The notes: generated by a model not told the origin, from the sequence alone. A stretch of 64,000 nt of DNA from Poriferisocius sp965200775 (GCA_965200775.1 OZ241383.1:248001-312000); one strand, 5' to 3'; counted from the stretch's first letter, positions 9,694-19,080 are shown. A program made the numbers and translations.

Positions 9694-10455
9694 ATGGTGC
9701 AGATTGAGGAGCTACTCGAGCAGGATCTGGAAGCAGCATCGGACATCGCGGCGAGTGTGGTCCCGGACATCGTGGCCGCTCTTGACCGGTTGATGCCGAA
9801 GCTCTCTATCGGAGGAGACAGGGCTTCGGTGCGGCGCTACTGGGTCTATGCACATGAGGCCGCAGACGTGCTAACCGCGCTCCCGGCACGCAATCCCGAT
9901 GTCCTTCCCCCGTCCGCAGTGGTCTTTGAGCTTCTTCGTCGTGACACAGCCGAACTGCCCTGGGTCGCTCCATCGCAAGACGGGATTGGATTGATCACCG
10001 TCCTGGTTGACCGGCTCCGTGGCTTCACGGTTGGCCTACCCCAGCAATGCATCCGAGCACACCGAGACATAGACGAACATCGCTTTAGCTGGTTCCTCAA
10101 GTCGATCGCTGAGGTCGAGTACGAACAGGAGCGCACATCGCCGCTGAGGCGGGCAATGACCACGCTGGGACTGACGAGCAGCGACGTAGCAGAGTTCATG
10201 GGAGTGACCCGTCAGGCTGTTGACAAGTGGCTCCTTGCCGGGCCGCCCGTCGAACGAGTTGAGAAGATCGGCACCGTTTGTGAGATCTCCGACATACTTC
10301 GTCATCGTCTGCGTGAAGGATTGCCAGCCGTGGTTGCTAGACGCAGTGCCGACGCTTACGGAGGTCGAACCATGCTCGGCCTGATCGCCGCCGATGAGCA
10401 CGAATGGCTCCTGCAGTCGGTGAAGGAGAGCTTCGACTATGCACGGGTTGCGTGA
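9694..10455 (+). CDS. Xre/MbcA/ParS-type antitoxin
   Basis: A 253-residue DNA-binding protein. Residues around 150-195 form a helix-turn-helix (TLGLTSSDVAEFMGVTRQAV). The C-terminal 50 residues (LRHRLREGLPAVVARRS ... GLIAADEHEWLLQSVKESF) fit the MbcA/ParS toxin-binding domain of Xre-RES systems. The unusually long N-terminal 140 residues are helical and unrecognised. The stop overlaps the toxin start as GTGA, the usual antitoxin-first order. The start at 9694 is chosen because the -10 box ends 6 nt before it. It probably represses its own promoter. Confidence 0.75.
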   Translation: MVQIEELLEQDLEAASDIAASVVPDIVAALDRLMPKLSIGGDRASVRRYWVYAHEAADVLTALPARNPDVLPPSAVVFELLRRDTAELPWVAPSQDGIGLITVLVDRLRGFTVGLPQQCIRAHRDIDEHRFSWFLKSIAEVEYEQERTSPLRRAMTTLGLTSSDVAEFMGVTRQAVDKWLLAGPPVERVEKIGTVCEISDILRHRLREGLPAVVARRSADAYGGRTMLGLIAADEHEWLLQSVKESFDYARVA

Positions 10456-10967
10456 ACATCAAGACTGTTCCAGTCGGGGGCACGCATTACCGCGTTGCTG
10501 ATCCCGACTGGTCCGACCCGCTTGATCCTTCATTTGCTTCCGTTGCTCCGGGGCAGCGATGGAACCCTCCCGGGCTCGCCTGCCTGTACCTCAACGCAGT
10601 TGTCGACACAGCCCAGGCCAATGTCGGGCGACTGTTCGATGGCCTGCCGTACGGACCTGAGGACCTAGACCCGGTGACCGCGCCGATCCTCATCGAGGTA
10701 ACCGTGCCAGCCAGCGAGGCCGCGGACGCTTACACCGATGACGGTCTGACCAGCCTTGGCTTGCCGACAAGCTATCCCTACGACGCCCAAGGCGGTCTCA
10801 TTCCTCATGAGACTTGCCAATCTCTTGGGCAGGCGGCATTCGACGCTGGACTTGACGGCGTTGACTGTCGATCAGCCGCTGCTGGGGGCCGCCGCGAGCT
10901 TGCCTGGCATTCCCGCGACCAACAGGTCCAGGAGGTATCGCGGCGACCGTTCGACCAGTGGTGGTAA
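10452..10967 (+). CDS. RES-domain toxin
   Basis: 171 residues starting at GTG inside the GTGA overlap with the antitoxin. The RES fold is indicated by THYRVADPDWSDPLDPSF near 8-25, PGQRWNPPGLACLYLN near 32-47, and a C-terminal ELAWHSRD...FDQWW. RES toxins resemble ADP-ribosyltransferases and deplete NAD+; the Arg, Glu and Ser positions of the family have plausible matches here. The gene is full length and uninterrupted, unlike its neighbours. Confidence 0.8.
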   Translation: MNIKTVPVGGTHYRVADPDWSDPLDPSFASVAPGQRWNPPGLACLYLNAVVDTAQANVGRLFDGLPYGPEDLDPVTAPILIEVTVPASEAADAYTDDGLTSLGLPTSYPYDAQGGLIPHETCQSLGQAAFDAGLDGVDCRSAAAGGRRELAWHSRDQQVQEVSRRPFDQWW

Positions 10968-11256
10968 CCCGGCAGTTAGCCTGGGTGTACTTCGGTAGAA
11001 GGGTCCGTGAGCGCCTTGCCGAGAATGTCGCCAAGAACGCTGACCTTGTGGAGCTGTTCAGGGTAGTTGCCGACGCATACGGGGTCCGATCCATGTTTGA
11101 CCTGATCGCCGCCGATGAGCACGAATGGCTCCTGAAGTCGGCCAAGGTCCGATCAACGAGTCGATGTTGGTGGAAGCAGCCTGCCGTGAGGGTTTCGAGC
11201 ATCTCTCCGAGGCGGTGCATCGCTACCGGCAGGGGCGGCGGGTTAGTGCTGCCTGA
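10968..11256 (+). pseudogene. Chimeric relic of a second HTH/Xre module
   Basis: Translated on the plus strand, 10975-11045 gives LAWVYFGRRVRERLAENV and KNADL, a diverged copy of the C-terminal half of the HTH gene at 9309. It runs directly into VVADAYGVRSMFDLIAADEH and EWLLKSAK, a copy of the antitoxin's C-terminus. Another frame from about 11155 ends with EAACREGFEHLSEAVHRYRQ before a TGA at 11254. The mosaic is what deletion between tandem modules would leave. No start codon or complete domain remains. Its 3' end overlaps the end of pgi. Confidence 0.6.
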
Positions 11257-12805
11257 GGGATTGGTAGTGGGTGATGAGGGAGCGGGTGGAGGAGTCCTGG
11301 GATGCGTCGGGGGTGGTGGTTCCGGCCAGCTCGTCTGCGATACCGGCTGCCAGGTGTTTGCCCAGCTCCACGCCCCACTGGTCGAACGGGTTGATGCCCC
11401 AGATAGTGGCCTGGGTGAACACCTTGTGTTCGTACAGGGCGATGAGCCGACCTAGGCCCTCGGGGGTGAGCTGGTCGCCAAGGATGACGGTGCTGGGCCG
11501 GTTGCCGGTGAAGCGACGGTGAGGGTCCGGGGTGTCGGGGGCACCGAAGGCCAGGGCCTGCCCCTGGGCAAACAGGTTGGCAATGAGCAGATCGTGGCGT
11601 CCGTCGAGTTCGTGGTTGGGCCGGCAGAACCCGATGAAGTCCACCGGCACCACGTCGGTGCCCTGGTGGAGGAGCTGGTGGAAAGCGTGCTGGCCGTTGG
11701 TGCCCGGCTGCCCCCACACCACCGGACCGGTAGCCGCATCGACTGCCGTGCCGTCTGCCCGCACCGACTTGGCGTTGCTCTCCATGTCGAGCTGCTGGAT
11801 ATATGCAGGAAACTGGGCCAGCTCCTGGGAGTAGGGGAGCACCGCGTGGGTGGAATGGCCCCAGAAGTTGCGATGCCAGATCCCGATCAGCCCCAGCAGG
11901 GCGGGGAGGTTCTCACCCCACGGGGCGTAGCGGAAGTGTTCGTCCATCTGGTGCATCCCACTCAACATGGCGGCAAAGGCGTCGGGCCCCACCGCGATCA
12001 TCACACTCAGCCCCACCGCCGAGCCCACCGAGTAGCGGCCGCCCACCCAGTCCCACATCCGAAATACGGCCCCATCGTCGATGCCGAACGCCCGGGCGGC
12101 ATCAGGGTTGGCCGTGACCGCAGCAAAGTGACCGCCCGCCTTGCCGGGGCCCACCGCTTCTTCCACCCAGGCTCTGGCCGTGGCTGCGTTGGTGAGGGTC
12201 TCGGGGGTGGTGAACGTCTTGGACGACACGATGAACAGGGTTCGGGCCGGGTCCAAGCCCCGAGTTACCGAGCGGAAGTGAGCCCCGTCCACGTTGGACA
12301 AGAACCGCACCTCCAACCCCCGGTCGCCGTAAGCACTCAGCGCCTGGGTGGCCATGGCCGGGCCCAGGTCCGACCCGCCGATACCGATGTTGATCACCGC
12401 GTCCCACGGACCCCGGCGAACTTCCTCGGTGTAAGCGGCCATCCGCTCGAGCTCGTCGCGAACCTCAGCAGGCGGATCGGGAAGGCGCAGGGCGGTGTGC
12501 CAGGCGGGCCGGTTCTCGGTGGTGTTCACGACCTCGCCGTCCATCATGGCCTCGATCCGGCGGCGCAGCCCGGCCCGATCAGCCAGGGCAGCCAGCAACT
12601 CCACCGTCTCGGCGGTCAGCCGGTTCTTGGAGTAGTCCAGCAGCAACCCATCGGTACGGGCGCAAAATCGCTCGCCCCTGCCGGGGTCATCGTCGAACAG
12701 ATCACGCAGGTGGACCGAATCCAGGCCCCGCCGATGAGCGGCCAGCGCTCGCCACTCGTCGGTCTCCGCCAATGCCGCGGCCTCCCGGCCAGGGACCTCC
12801 TCCAT
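11243..12805 (-). CDS. pgi: Glucose-6-phosphate isomerase
   Basis: Interconverts glucose 6-phosphate and fructose 6-phosphate in glycolysis and gluconeogenesis. The 520 residues show NIGIGGSDLGPAMATQALSA near 140, FIVSSKTFTTPETL near 192 and the active-site region GQPGTNGQHAFHQLLHQGT near 372. The C-terminal WGINPFDQWGVELGK block is also present. The ATG at 12805 has no Shine-Dalgarno but a TACGCT -10 box 6 nt upstream, suggesting a leaderless mRNA. It is transcribed towards the defence island. Confidence 0.97.
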   Translation of the reverse strand: MEEVPGREAAALAETDEWRALAAHRRGLDSVHLRDLFDDDPGRGERFCARTDGLLLDYSKNRLTAETVELLAALADRAGLRRRIEAMMDGEVVNTTENRPAWHTALRLPDPPAEVRDELERMAAYTEEVRRGPWDAVINIGIGGSDLGPAMATQALSAYGDRGLEVRFLSNVDGAHFRSVTRGLDPARTLFIVSSKTFTTPETLTNAATARAWVEEAVGPGKAGGHFAAVTANPDAARAFGIDDGAVFRMWDWVGGRYSVGSAVGLSVMIAVGPDAFAAMLSGMHQMDEHFRYAPWGENLPALLGLIGIWHRNFWGHSTHAVLPYSQELAQFPAYIQQLDMESNAKSVRADGTAVDAATGPVVWGQPGTNGQHAFHQLLHQGTDVVPVDFIGFCRPNHELDGRHDLLIANLFAQGQALAFGAPDTPDPHRRFTGNRPSTVILGDQLTPEGLGRLIALYEHKVFTQATIWGINPFDQWGVELGKHLAAGIADELAGTTTPDASQDSSTRSLITHYQSLRQH

Positions 12806-12811
12806 AGGGGC

Positions 12812-12817
12812 AGCGTA
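12812..12817 (-). promoter_or_regulatory. -10 box for leaderless pgi mRNA
   Basis: TACGCT (minus strand) fits TANNNT and ends 6 nt before the pgi ATG, with no ribosome site between. Confidence 0.5.
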
Positions 12818-12865
12818 ACTGTGAACCAGCCCGCCGAAGCCGTTGTTTGACTACCGGCAGCCCGG

Positions 12866-15586
12866 CTACTGGTAGGAGATTGCCTTGAGCACGTTGAGGC
12901 GGCTGGCCCGCCGGGCCGGGAAGTAAGCGGCCACCAATCCCGCCAGGGTGGCCACGATCATATACACAAACAGCGTCAACCACGGCACTGAGAACGTAGA
13001 GATGAAGCTGTCGGGAATGACGATCACCGCGGCCCAGCCGAACAGGATGCCCACCACCGTTCCCATGAGCCCGCCGAACGCTGCCACGATGGCCCCCTCC
13101 CAGCGGATCATCCACCGGGTTTGGCGCCGGGTCATACCCACCGCTCGCAGCAGCCCGATCTCCCGGGTGCGCTCGAACACCGACAAGGCCAGGGTGTTGG
13201 CGATGCCCATGAGGGCGATCACCAGCGATATGCCCAGGAACACGTTGACGATGACGAGGAACTGGTTGATCGAGTCCTCCTGGGCCTGGCGGAACTCGGC
13301 CTGATCCCGCACCTCGAGCTGGGGATAATCAGCGGTGGCCTCCTCCAACGCCGCCCGAGCCTGATCGGCGGTGTAACCCGGCGCGGTGATGACAGAGATG
13401 AACTGGTCCTGCGAGCCGGTCACGTAGCGATCCCAATCGGCGTGGTCGATCACCCAGTTACCCATCACCGAGTTGTCGTCAAAGATCGCCGCCACCTCGA
13501 AGTCAACCCTCTGCCCACCCAGGAACTCCAACTCCAACCCGTCGCCCACGTCCACCCCCAGGTCGTCGGTCTCGTCCTCGTACAGCAGGATCTGACCCGG
13601 GCCGGCCCCCTCGGCGCTACCCCGCTTCACGTCGAGGTCCATATGGAGGGGGAGGGCCTGAAGGTCGGTCGATCCGATGTCCTGGATTTCGCCGTTGGCG
13701 GTGGTGCGAGCATTCTCGAAGCGCTGCCGGAAGGAAATAGCCGACCCCACCTCGGGCCGGGCGGTAATGGCCTCGGTGGCCTCCGGGCTGAACGAGGCGA
13801 AGAAGTCACCGCAGTCCTCAATACAGATGAGCCAGTCGGCCTTCACCGCATCCTCCAGGGTGTCCGACAGCGTCTGCTTGAACGACTGGCCCAGCACCGT
13901 CACCATCGACACCAAGGCCAGGCCGATCATCAACGCAGAAGCGGTGCTGGCCGTGCGCCGGGGGCTACGAGCAGCGTTCTCACGGGACAAAACCCCGCTC
14001 ATCCCGAACCAGCGGGCCGGCAGCCACCCCAGCACTCGGGCCACCGGATCGGCGAACGTTGGGCTCACCAGGTTCAAGCCCGCGAACACCAGCAGGGCGC
14101 CCATACCCAGCATGGCAAGGATGTTGGTGGTGGACAGGTCGACGAAGATGGCCATCACCAAAAGAACGATCCCGAGCGCCAGCACCAAGGCCCGGCCCGC
14201 CAAAGGATGCAAGCGGGTCCCGCCCACGTACACCAGGATTGAACCTACCAGAGCGGTGACCACGATAAGGCCGGCTGATTCCGAGCTGACCCCCAGAACG
14301 GTCGCCGCCACGCCCAACGCCAGAAGCACCGCTCCCAACACCGGGGCCCGACCAACATCTGAGGCACCCAGCCGGGCGTTGTCAGCCAGCGCCGCCATGG
14401 GAGTTACCCGGCGAGCCCGCAACGCCGGCCAGATGGCCGACGCCAAGGTGACCCCCACACCGATGGCGATCGCCGCGATCACCGTGTTGGGCCCGACCAC
14501 TGTGGGGGTATCGGGCAGGTCGGCCCCGAACGCGCTGAACATGGCTTCCAGCCCCAGAGCCAGAACAACCCCCAAACCAAGGCCCATCCCGGTGGACACC
14601 AGCCCCACCACGATGGCCTCGCCCACCACCGTCTGGGAGATCTGGCGCCCGCTGGCACCCAGCGCCCGCAGCAGACCCAGCTCACGGATGCGCTGGCCCA
14701 CCACGATGGTGAACGTGTTGTAGATGATGAACGCCGACACCACCAAAATGACCAGAGCGAAGGCCAGAAGGAAGTTCTGGAAGAACCCGATTACCTCGTT
14801 GAACGAGTCAACCTGCTCTTCCACGAGCTGCTCGTTGGACACCACCTCGAGGCCCGGCGGCACGGCGGCGGCAATGGCCGCCGCCACCGCTTCCTTGGAA
14901 GCCCCCTGCTCAAGGCGCACGTCGATGCTGTCGAATCCACCACCGTTGTGCAGCACCTCCCGAGCGGTATCGGTGTCCCAAGCCGCAATCTGGGCCCCCA
15001 AGCTGGCTTCCTCGCCGGTGCCGAACCGGAAATGGCCCACCAGGGTGAACTCCCTGGTGCCCGACGGCGTTGACACCCGATAGCGCTCACCCACTACGAA
15101 GCCGTTTTCCCGGGCCGTGTCGGCGTCCAAAGCGAACTCATCGGGCCCCCGGGGTGGTTGGCTGATGCCGTCGGGCCACACGCTCACCTGGCTGAGCTGG
15201 GTATCACGGGGCCAGCTGACCCCCATCTGGGGCGGGCCGGCGCTCGTAAGAGGCTCGCCGTCGGGCTTGATGGCGATCACGTTGAACTCGAAAATCCCGC
15301 CCTCGGCGGCGGCCACCCCGTCTATCGACTGCACCGTGTCCTCGAGCGAGGTATCCACCAGCGGCGCGCCGAAGTCACGGTCGCCGAACTCCACCTCGGA
15401 GCGCACCGACAGGTCCACCCCCTGGAAGATGTCCTGCGACAGGTCGTCAAACGTCGAGCGCAACCCGTCGGTGGTCACAAACACCCCAACGGTGAAGGCC
15501 ACCCCGATGACCACGGCCAGGGTGGTGAGCACAAACCGGATGCGGGCTCCGGCGATGCTCTTGAGGGTGTAGCGCAGAAGGGTCAA
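12866..15586 (-). CDS. FtsX-family ABC transporter permease (two FtsX domains)
   Basis: A 906-residue membrane protein. The N-terminal helix (FVLTTLAVVIGVAFTVGVFV) is followed by a large extracytoplasmic MacB-like domain. The first FtsX unit lies around 265-395 (NFLLAFALVILVVSAFIIYN; LRALGASGRQISQ). Further helices run 415-520. After a second extracytoplasmic domain comes the C-terminal FtsX unit at 780-900 (LLRAVGMTRRQTRWMIRWEG). Such permeases work with a LolD/MacB-type ATPase in export or lipoprotein handling. The matching ATPase is directly upstream. TTG start, 47 nt after that gene. Substrate unknown. Confidence 0.9.
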   Translation of the reverse strand: MTLLRYTLKSIAGARIRFVLTTLAVVIGVAFTVGVFVTTDGLRSTFDDLSQDIFQGVDLSVRSEVEFGDRDFGAPLVDTSLEDTVQSIDGVAAAEGGIFEFNVIAIKPDGEPLTSAGPPQMGVSWPRDTQLSQVSVWPDGISQPPRGPDEFALDADTARENGFVVGERYRVSTPSGTREFTLVGHFRFGTGEEASLGAQIAAWDTDTAREVLHNGGGFDSIDVRLEQGASKEAVAAAIAAAVPPGLEVVSNEQLVEEQVDSFNEVIGFFQNFLLAFALVILVVSAFIIYNTFTIVVGQRIRELGLLRALGASGRQISQTVVGEAIVVGLVSTGMGLGLGVVLALGLEAMFSAFGADLPDTPTVVGPNTVIAAIAIGVGVTLASAIWPALRARRVTPMAALADNARLGASDVGRAPVLGAVLLALGVAATVLGVSSESAGLIVVTALVGSILVYVGGTRLHPLAGRALVLALGIVLLVMAIFVDLSTTNILAMLGMGALLVFAGLNLVSPTFADPVARVLGWLPARWFGMSGVLSRENAARSPRRTASTASALMIGLALVSMVTVLGQSFKQTLSDTLEDAVKADWLICIEDCGDFFASFSPEATEAITARPEVGSAISFRQRFENARTTANGEIQDIGSTDLQALPLHMDLDVKRGSAEGAGPGQILLYEDETDDLGVDVGDGLELEFLGGQRVDFEVAAIFDDNSVMGNWVIDHADWDRYVTGSQDQFISVITAPGYTADQARAALEEATADYPQLEVRDQAEFRQAQEDSINQFLVIVNVFLGISLVIALMGIANTLALSVFERTREIGLLRAVGMTRRQTRWMIRWEGAIVAAFGGLMGTVVGILFGWAAVIVIPDSFISTFSVPWLTLFVYMIVATLAGLVAAYFPARRASRLNVLKAISYQ

Positions 15587-15633
15587 CGAAGGCTCGCAGT
15601 GTGAGGCTGATCAGTCATCTACCGGCTCGTAGA

Positions 15634-16371
15634 TCAATCGCCGAGTTCCTTCATGTAGTCCAGAACCCGATCGGCGGTGGGATCGGCCATCTCCCCGTGA
15701 ATGCCCCCGTCCACAAGGAACACGGCCCGGTCGGCGTAAGCGGCCGCCACCGGGTCGTGGGTGACCATCACGATGGTTTGGCCGAAGTCATCAACGGCCT
15801 GGCGCATGAAAGCCAGAATCTCGGCCCCGGTTCGGGAGTCGAGGTTGCCGGTGGGCTCGTCGGCAAAGATGATCTCGGGCTTGGCGGCCAGAGCACGCGA
15901 CACCGCTACCCGTTGCTGCTGCCCGCCGGACAGCTCGCTGGGCCGGTGGGTGAGCCGATGGCTAAGGCCCACCGTGGACACCACGTTGTCCACCCACGAT
16001 TGGTCGGGATCGCGCCCGGCCAGGTCCATGGGCAGGGTGATGTTCTCGATGGCCGAAAGGGTGGGCACCAGGTTGAAGGCCTGAAAGATGAACCCCACCC
16101 GGTCACGCCGCAGCGTGGTCAACCCCCGGTCGTTGAGGGTGCCCAGGTCGGTGTTGCCGATGAACACCTGCCCCCTGGTCAGGTCGTCGAGGGCGGCCAT
16201 GCAGTGCATCAGCGTGGACTTCCCCGAACCCGACGGGCCCATGATGGTGGTGAAGTGGCCCTGCTCGAAATCGATGTCCACCTCGTAGAGGGCCCGTACC
16301 TCGGTCTCGCCGGAGCCGTAAATCTTGGTGGCGTTCACCGCCCGGGCGGCGACGGTGGCCGAAGTGGCCAC
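15634..16371 (-). CDS. ABC transporter ATP-binding protein (LolD/MacB type)
   Basis: Walker A GPSGSGKST near 50, Q-loop FIFQAFNLVPTL, signature LSGGQQQR near 150, Walker B IIFADEPTG and switch VMVTHD identify a nucleotide-binding subunit of the export family that pairs with FtsX-type permeases. No in-frame ATG precedes Walker A. The likely start is GTG at 16371 (245 residues) or TTG at 16389; neither has a clear ribosome site. The frame stays open far upstream, but that part is antisense shadow of the peroxiredoxin region. It is probably co-transcribed with the permease. Confidence 0.9.
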   Translation of the reverse strand: MATSATVAARAVNATKIYGSGETEVRALYEVDIDFEQGHFTTIMGPSGSGKSTLMHCMAALDDLTRGQVFIGNTDLGTLNDRGLTTLRRDRVGFIFQAFNLVPTLSAIENITLPMDLAGRDPDQSWVDNVVSTVGLSHRLTHRPSELSGGQQQRVAVSRALAAKPEIIFADEPTGNLDSRTGAEILAFMRQAVDDFGQTIVMVTHDPVAAAYADRAVFLVDGGIHGEMADPTADRVLDYMKELGD

Positions 16372-16400
16372 GGAATCTGTAATGGTCAAGGGACTGCCGA

Positions 16401-17030
16401 TCAGGGTTGGGCCACAACCCGTAGGTATGGCTTCTGCTCGTCCCACCCACCTGGGAACAGCTCCGCGGCCTCGTCGTTGGACAACGCGGGCACGATGATC
16501 ACGTCGTCGCCCTGCTGCCAGTTCACCGGGGTGGCCACTTTCTTGGTGGCGGTGAGTTGTAGCGAGTCGATCACCCTCAGGACCTCGTCGAAGTTGCGCC
16601 CGGTGCTGGCCGGGTAGGTGATGGTCAGCTTGACAGTGTTGTCGGGCCCGATGACGAACACCGAACGGACGGTCATGGTGTCGCTGGCGTTGGGGTGGAT
16701 CATGTCGTAGAGGTCGGCCACCGTTCGGTCGGCGTCGCCGATCATCGGGAAGTTCGGACGGATGCCCTGGGTGTCCTCGATGTCCTGCGACCAGGCGACG
16801 TGGTCGTCCACCGAGTCGCACGACAGGCCGATCACCCTCACGTTGCGTGCGGCGAACTCCTCGGCCAACTGGGCGGTGTAGCCCAGCTCGGTGGTGCAAA
16901 CCGGGGTGAAGTCCTTGGGGTGGGAGAAGAGCACCGCCCAGGAATCACCCTTCCATTCGTGGAAGGAGATGGTCCCCTCGGTGGTTTCGGCGGTGAAGTC
17001 GGGGGCGCTGTCGCCCAATTGGATTGCCAT
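16401..17030 (-). CDS. 1-Cys peroxiredoxin
   Basis: Reduces hydroperoxides in the cytoplasm. The peroxidatic cysteine lies in DFTPVCTTELG near 46, with the conserved Arg in later blocks and the long C-terminal region (VATPVNWQQGDDVIIVPAL, then PYLRVVAQP) typical of the Prdx6 subfamily at 209 residues. GAGGAG lies 5 nt before the ATG. The following ABC exporter gene starts close behind, so read-through is possible. Confidence 0.95.
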   Translation of the reverse strand: MAIQLGDSAPDFTAETTEGTISFHEWKGDSWAVLFSHPKDFTPVCTTELGYTAQLAEEFAARNVRVIGLSCDSVDDHVAWSQDIEDTQGIRPNFPMIGDADRTVADLYDMIHPNASDTMTVRSVFVIGPDNTVKLTITYPASTGRNFDEVLRVIDSLQLTATKKVATPVNWQQGDDVIIVPALSNDEAAELFPGGWDEQKPYLRVVAQP

Positions 17031-17100
17031 TTTCGCTCCTCGATAGGCAGGGCCATTTGGCAGGGTCGGGGTGTTTCAGACTAGCGGCGAAACCGCGCTC

Positions 17101-18063
17101 TCAGTCTTGCCCACTCCGGTTTTCTCTGCCAAGGCTGCCCCGGAGGAGGCGACGCACCCGGCCCCCCTCGAGAGTGGCGGTGGTGTCCTCGGGATCGCCC
17201 ACCGCGGCCTCCAGCGCTTCCTCAATCTGGTCCGCCACCCGCTGAGCCGACGGCTGCTGTTCCTTCACCACCAGCGGGGCCTCGAAGTCGGCCTCCGGGT
17301 CGTCGGTGTCGTCGGTCTCGTCGAGGGCGGTTTCCAGCGCCGAGCGGATCTCCTCCAGCTCGAATTCCGAGGTGGCCATTACCGCTCGAAGGTTGCTCAT
17401 CGGCTCGGGAGAGAACTGCCGCAACCGCTCGATCCACTCGTCCCGGTACTGCACATACACGAGGTGCTGGCGCCGGGCGGTCTCGTAGTCGCTCTTCAGC
17501 ACGGCGAACACTGCTGCTTCGCTGGCCACGTGCATGGCACTCAGCTCGGCTCGCATCACCGGCGAGGGGTGGCTGGCGATGGCCGCTCGTATTCTCGGGG
17601 CGAGCTCCTCGTAGCCGGCCATGATCTCATCCCGGTTGCCCAGATCGATCCGAAGCCCGGACTCGTTCACCTTGCGGAGCACGGCCTGATGGTTCTCGAT
17701 CCACTCTGTCACCGCCTGCTCGTGGCGCTGGTGCCATTCGGCCAAACCAGCCGCCCCGGCCCCGGTCACACCGGCTACGGCGGGCTCCTCTCCGGCAGGT
17801 GGAGGTATCAGGTGCAGAGCAGTCTTGGTGTGGACCGGGTCTTCTCCGGCATCGGCATCAGCATCGACGTCGGAGTCGGCACCCTTGGGTGGCGCCCCGG
17901 AAGGTTCGGAGAACCGGTCGGAGGCTTCGGCCTGTGCCTCGGGCGGCGGACCGGGGAAGATGTCCCAGTGGGCCCGCTTCTTTCTGGTTGAGTAGGCGAC
18001 TAGGCCGATGAGCAGTGCGCAGCCCAGGATGATGAGAGCGGGAATCGCGAACTCAACGTTCAC
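17101..18063 (-). CDS. Membrane-anchored protein of unknown function
   Basis: 320 residues. A single N-terminal transmembrane helix (IPALIILGCALLIGLVAYS) is followed by a basic stop-transfer KKRAHW, a Pro/acidic low-complexity stretch to about 95, and a helical soluble part rich in Glu and Ala. It is not recognised. The GTG start overlaps the stop of the small zinc-ribbon gene as GTGA, so the two are translated together. An open frame further upstream overlaps that gene and lacks the membrane anchor at its N-terminus, so it was not used. Confidence 0.7.
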   Translation of the reverse strand: MNVEFAIPALIILGCALLIGLVAYSTRKKRAHWDIFPGPPPEAQAEASDRFSEPSGAPPKGADSDVDADADAGEDPVHTKTALHLIPPPAGEEPAVAGVTGAGAAGLAEWHQRHEQAVTEWIENHQAVLRKVNESGLRIDLGNRDEIMAGYEELAPRIRAAIASHPSPVMRAELSAMHVASEAAVFAVLKSDYETARRQHLVYVQYRDEWIERLRQFSPEPMSNLRAVMATSEFELEEIRSALETALDETDDTDDPEADFEAPLVVKEQQPSAQRVADQIEEALEAAVGDPEDTTATLEGGRVRRLLRGSLGRENRSGQD

Positions 18064-18257
18064 GACTCGCCGGCCGTGCTGGAGGCCAAAATCCGCACTT
18101 GGGGAGTGGGCGCCGGGGTTGTGGCGGTGTGGCGACGGCACGACCAGCAGTTGTCGCGCACCGTTCCCCACCAGGTGACGTCGCACTTGGGACACCACAT
18201 GGTTGCCTTACGTCGGGCCCAAGCCGCGAAAATCCGTCCTCTTGCCGAAACCGCCAT
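18060..18257 (-). CDS. Small zinc-ribbon protein
   Basis: 65 residues with MWCPKC...CWSC, two CxxC pairs 16 residues apart, so a single zinc ribbon is likely. The basic N-terminus and the ribbon suggest nucleic-acid or protein binding, but no family is recognised. Its stop overlaps the next gene as GTGA. A TAGTGT -10 box lies 7 nt before the ATG, suggesting a leaderless message that also carries the membrane protein. A start at the internal ATG before WCPKC would give 46 residues. Confidence 0.65.
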   Translation of the reverse strand: MAVSARGRIFAAWARRKATMWCPKCDVTWWGTVRDNCWSCRRHTATTPAPTPQVRILASSTAGES

Positions 18258-18264
18258 ACAGTCA

Positions 18265-18270
18265 ACACTA
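18265..18270 (-). promoter_or_regulatory. -10 box for leaderless zinc-ribbon gene mRNA
   Basis: TAGTGT on the minus strand fits TANNNT and ends 7 nt before the ATG at 18257. Confidence 0.5.
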
Positions 18271-18377
18271 GGAGCGCGGCCTGCCCAAATTGTGGATATC
18301 CGCCTCGGGGTTCGCAGCGGTTCGGTTCAGCCGATACCGGGCACGCGACCTAGGCGCCGGCCCGGCACGGGTCTCGG

Positions 18378-18923
18378 TTACGGAGCGGACACTTCCTCGG
18401 CCGCGGGGATGATGAGCGACTGGCCGATCTGAAGCAACTCCGGGGCGGTGATGTTGTTGGCATCGAGCAGCTCGTCGAGCGTCTTCCCGTACTGAAGGGC
18501 GATCTCCAAAAGGGTCTCTCCTTCCGACACCGTGTGGGTGCGGTCGCCGGGCCGCACCGTCCCGTCGGTGTTCAGCACCACCGGCACGTCCTGGGGAATC
18601 TCGATCTGCTGGCCGATGCTCAAGACGTTGGGATCGAGCAACTCGTTCATCGCGATAACCGCGTCCAGGGTGGTGCTGAACTCGGCGGCGATGCTGCCCA
18701 GAGTGTCACCCTCCTGCACCACGTAGATGAACGCCTCCGGCGTCGATTCGGTGGGCTCCGGGGTGGGGGGCGGCGTCGGGATGGTCGTGTCGAGGGTGGG
18801 GACGGCCGTGCCTGTGGCTCCTGTGCCGATCGGCCGGTCTTCCGTAGTCGTCCCCCCGCCACCGCAGGCCGCGCCGATCACAGCCAACAGCAACACCATC
18901 CCTGCAATGTGCACCCGGCGCAT
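18378..18923 (-). CDS. LysM-domain lipoprotein
   Basis: 181 residues. The N-terminus is a lipoprotein signal with lipobox IGAAC near 16-20, followed by a Gly/Thr/Pro-rich spacer to about 64. Two LysM repeats follow (YVVQEGDTLGSIAAEFS near 66; HTVSEGETLLEIALQYG near 128), which bind peptidoglycan glycans. It is probably a wall-associated protein on the outer face of the membrane, without a visible catalytic domain. AAGGAGG lies 7 nt before the ATG. Confidence 0.88.
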   Translation of the reverse strand: MRRVHIAGMVLLLAVIGAACGGGGTTTEDRPIGTGATGTAVPTLDTTIPTPPPTPEPTESTPEAFIYVVQEGDTLGSIAAEFSTTLDAVIAMNELLDPNVLSIGQQIEIPQDVPVVLNTDGTVRPGDRTHTVSEGETLLEIALQYGKTLDELLDANNITAPELLQIGQSLIIPAAEEVSAP

Positions 18924-19080
18924 GGCGGCACCTCCTTGAAAACCAGTGCCCCACTACCTTACGCGCCGCGCGGCCAAACCCTAAAAACGACCTCGCCAGT
19001 GCCGAGCAGTAGAGTGCGTGCCGCACAGCTCTTCGGGCCGGGCTTCATGGCAACAAAGCCGATGCTGCCAACATGGGGGG

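Noticed and set aside
16372..16899. Open frame extending the ABC ATPase upstream
   Set aside because: It runs through the peroxiredoxin gene and shows no similarity; the conserved part starts close to 16371.
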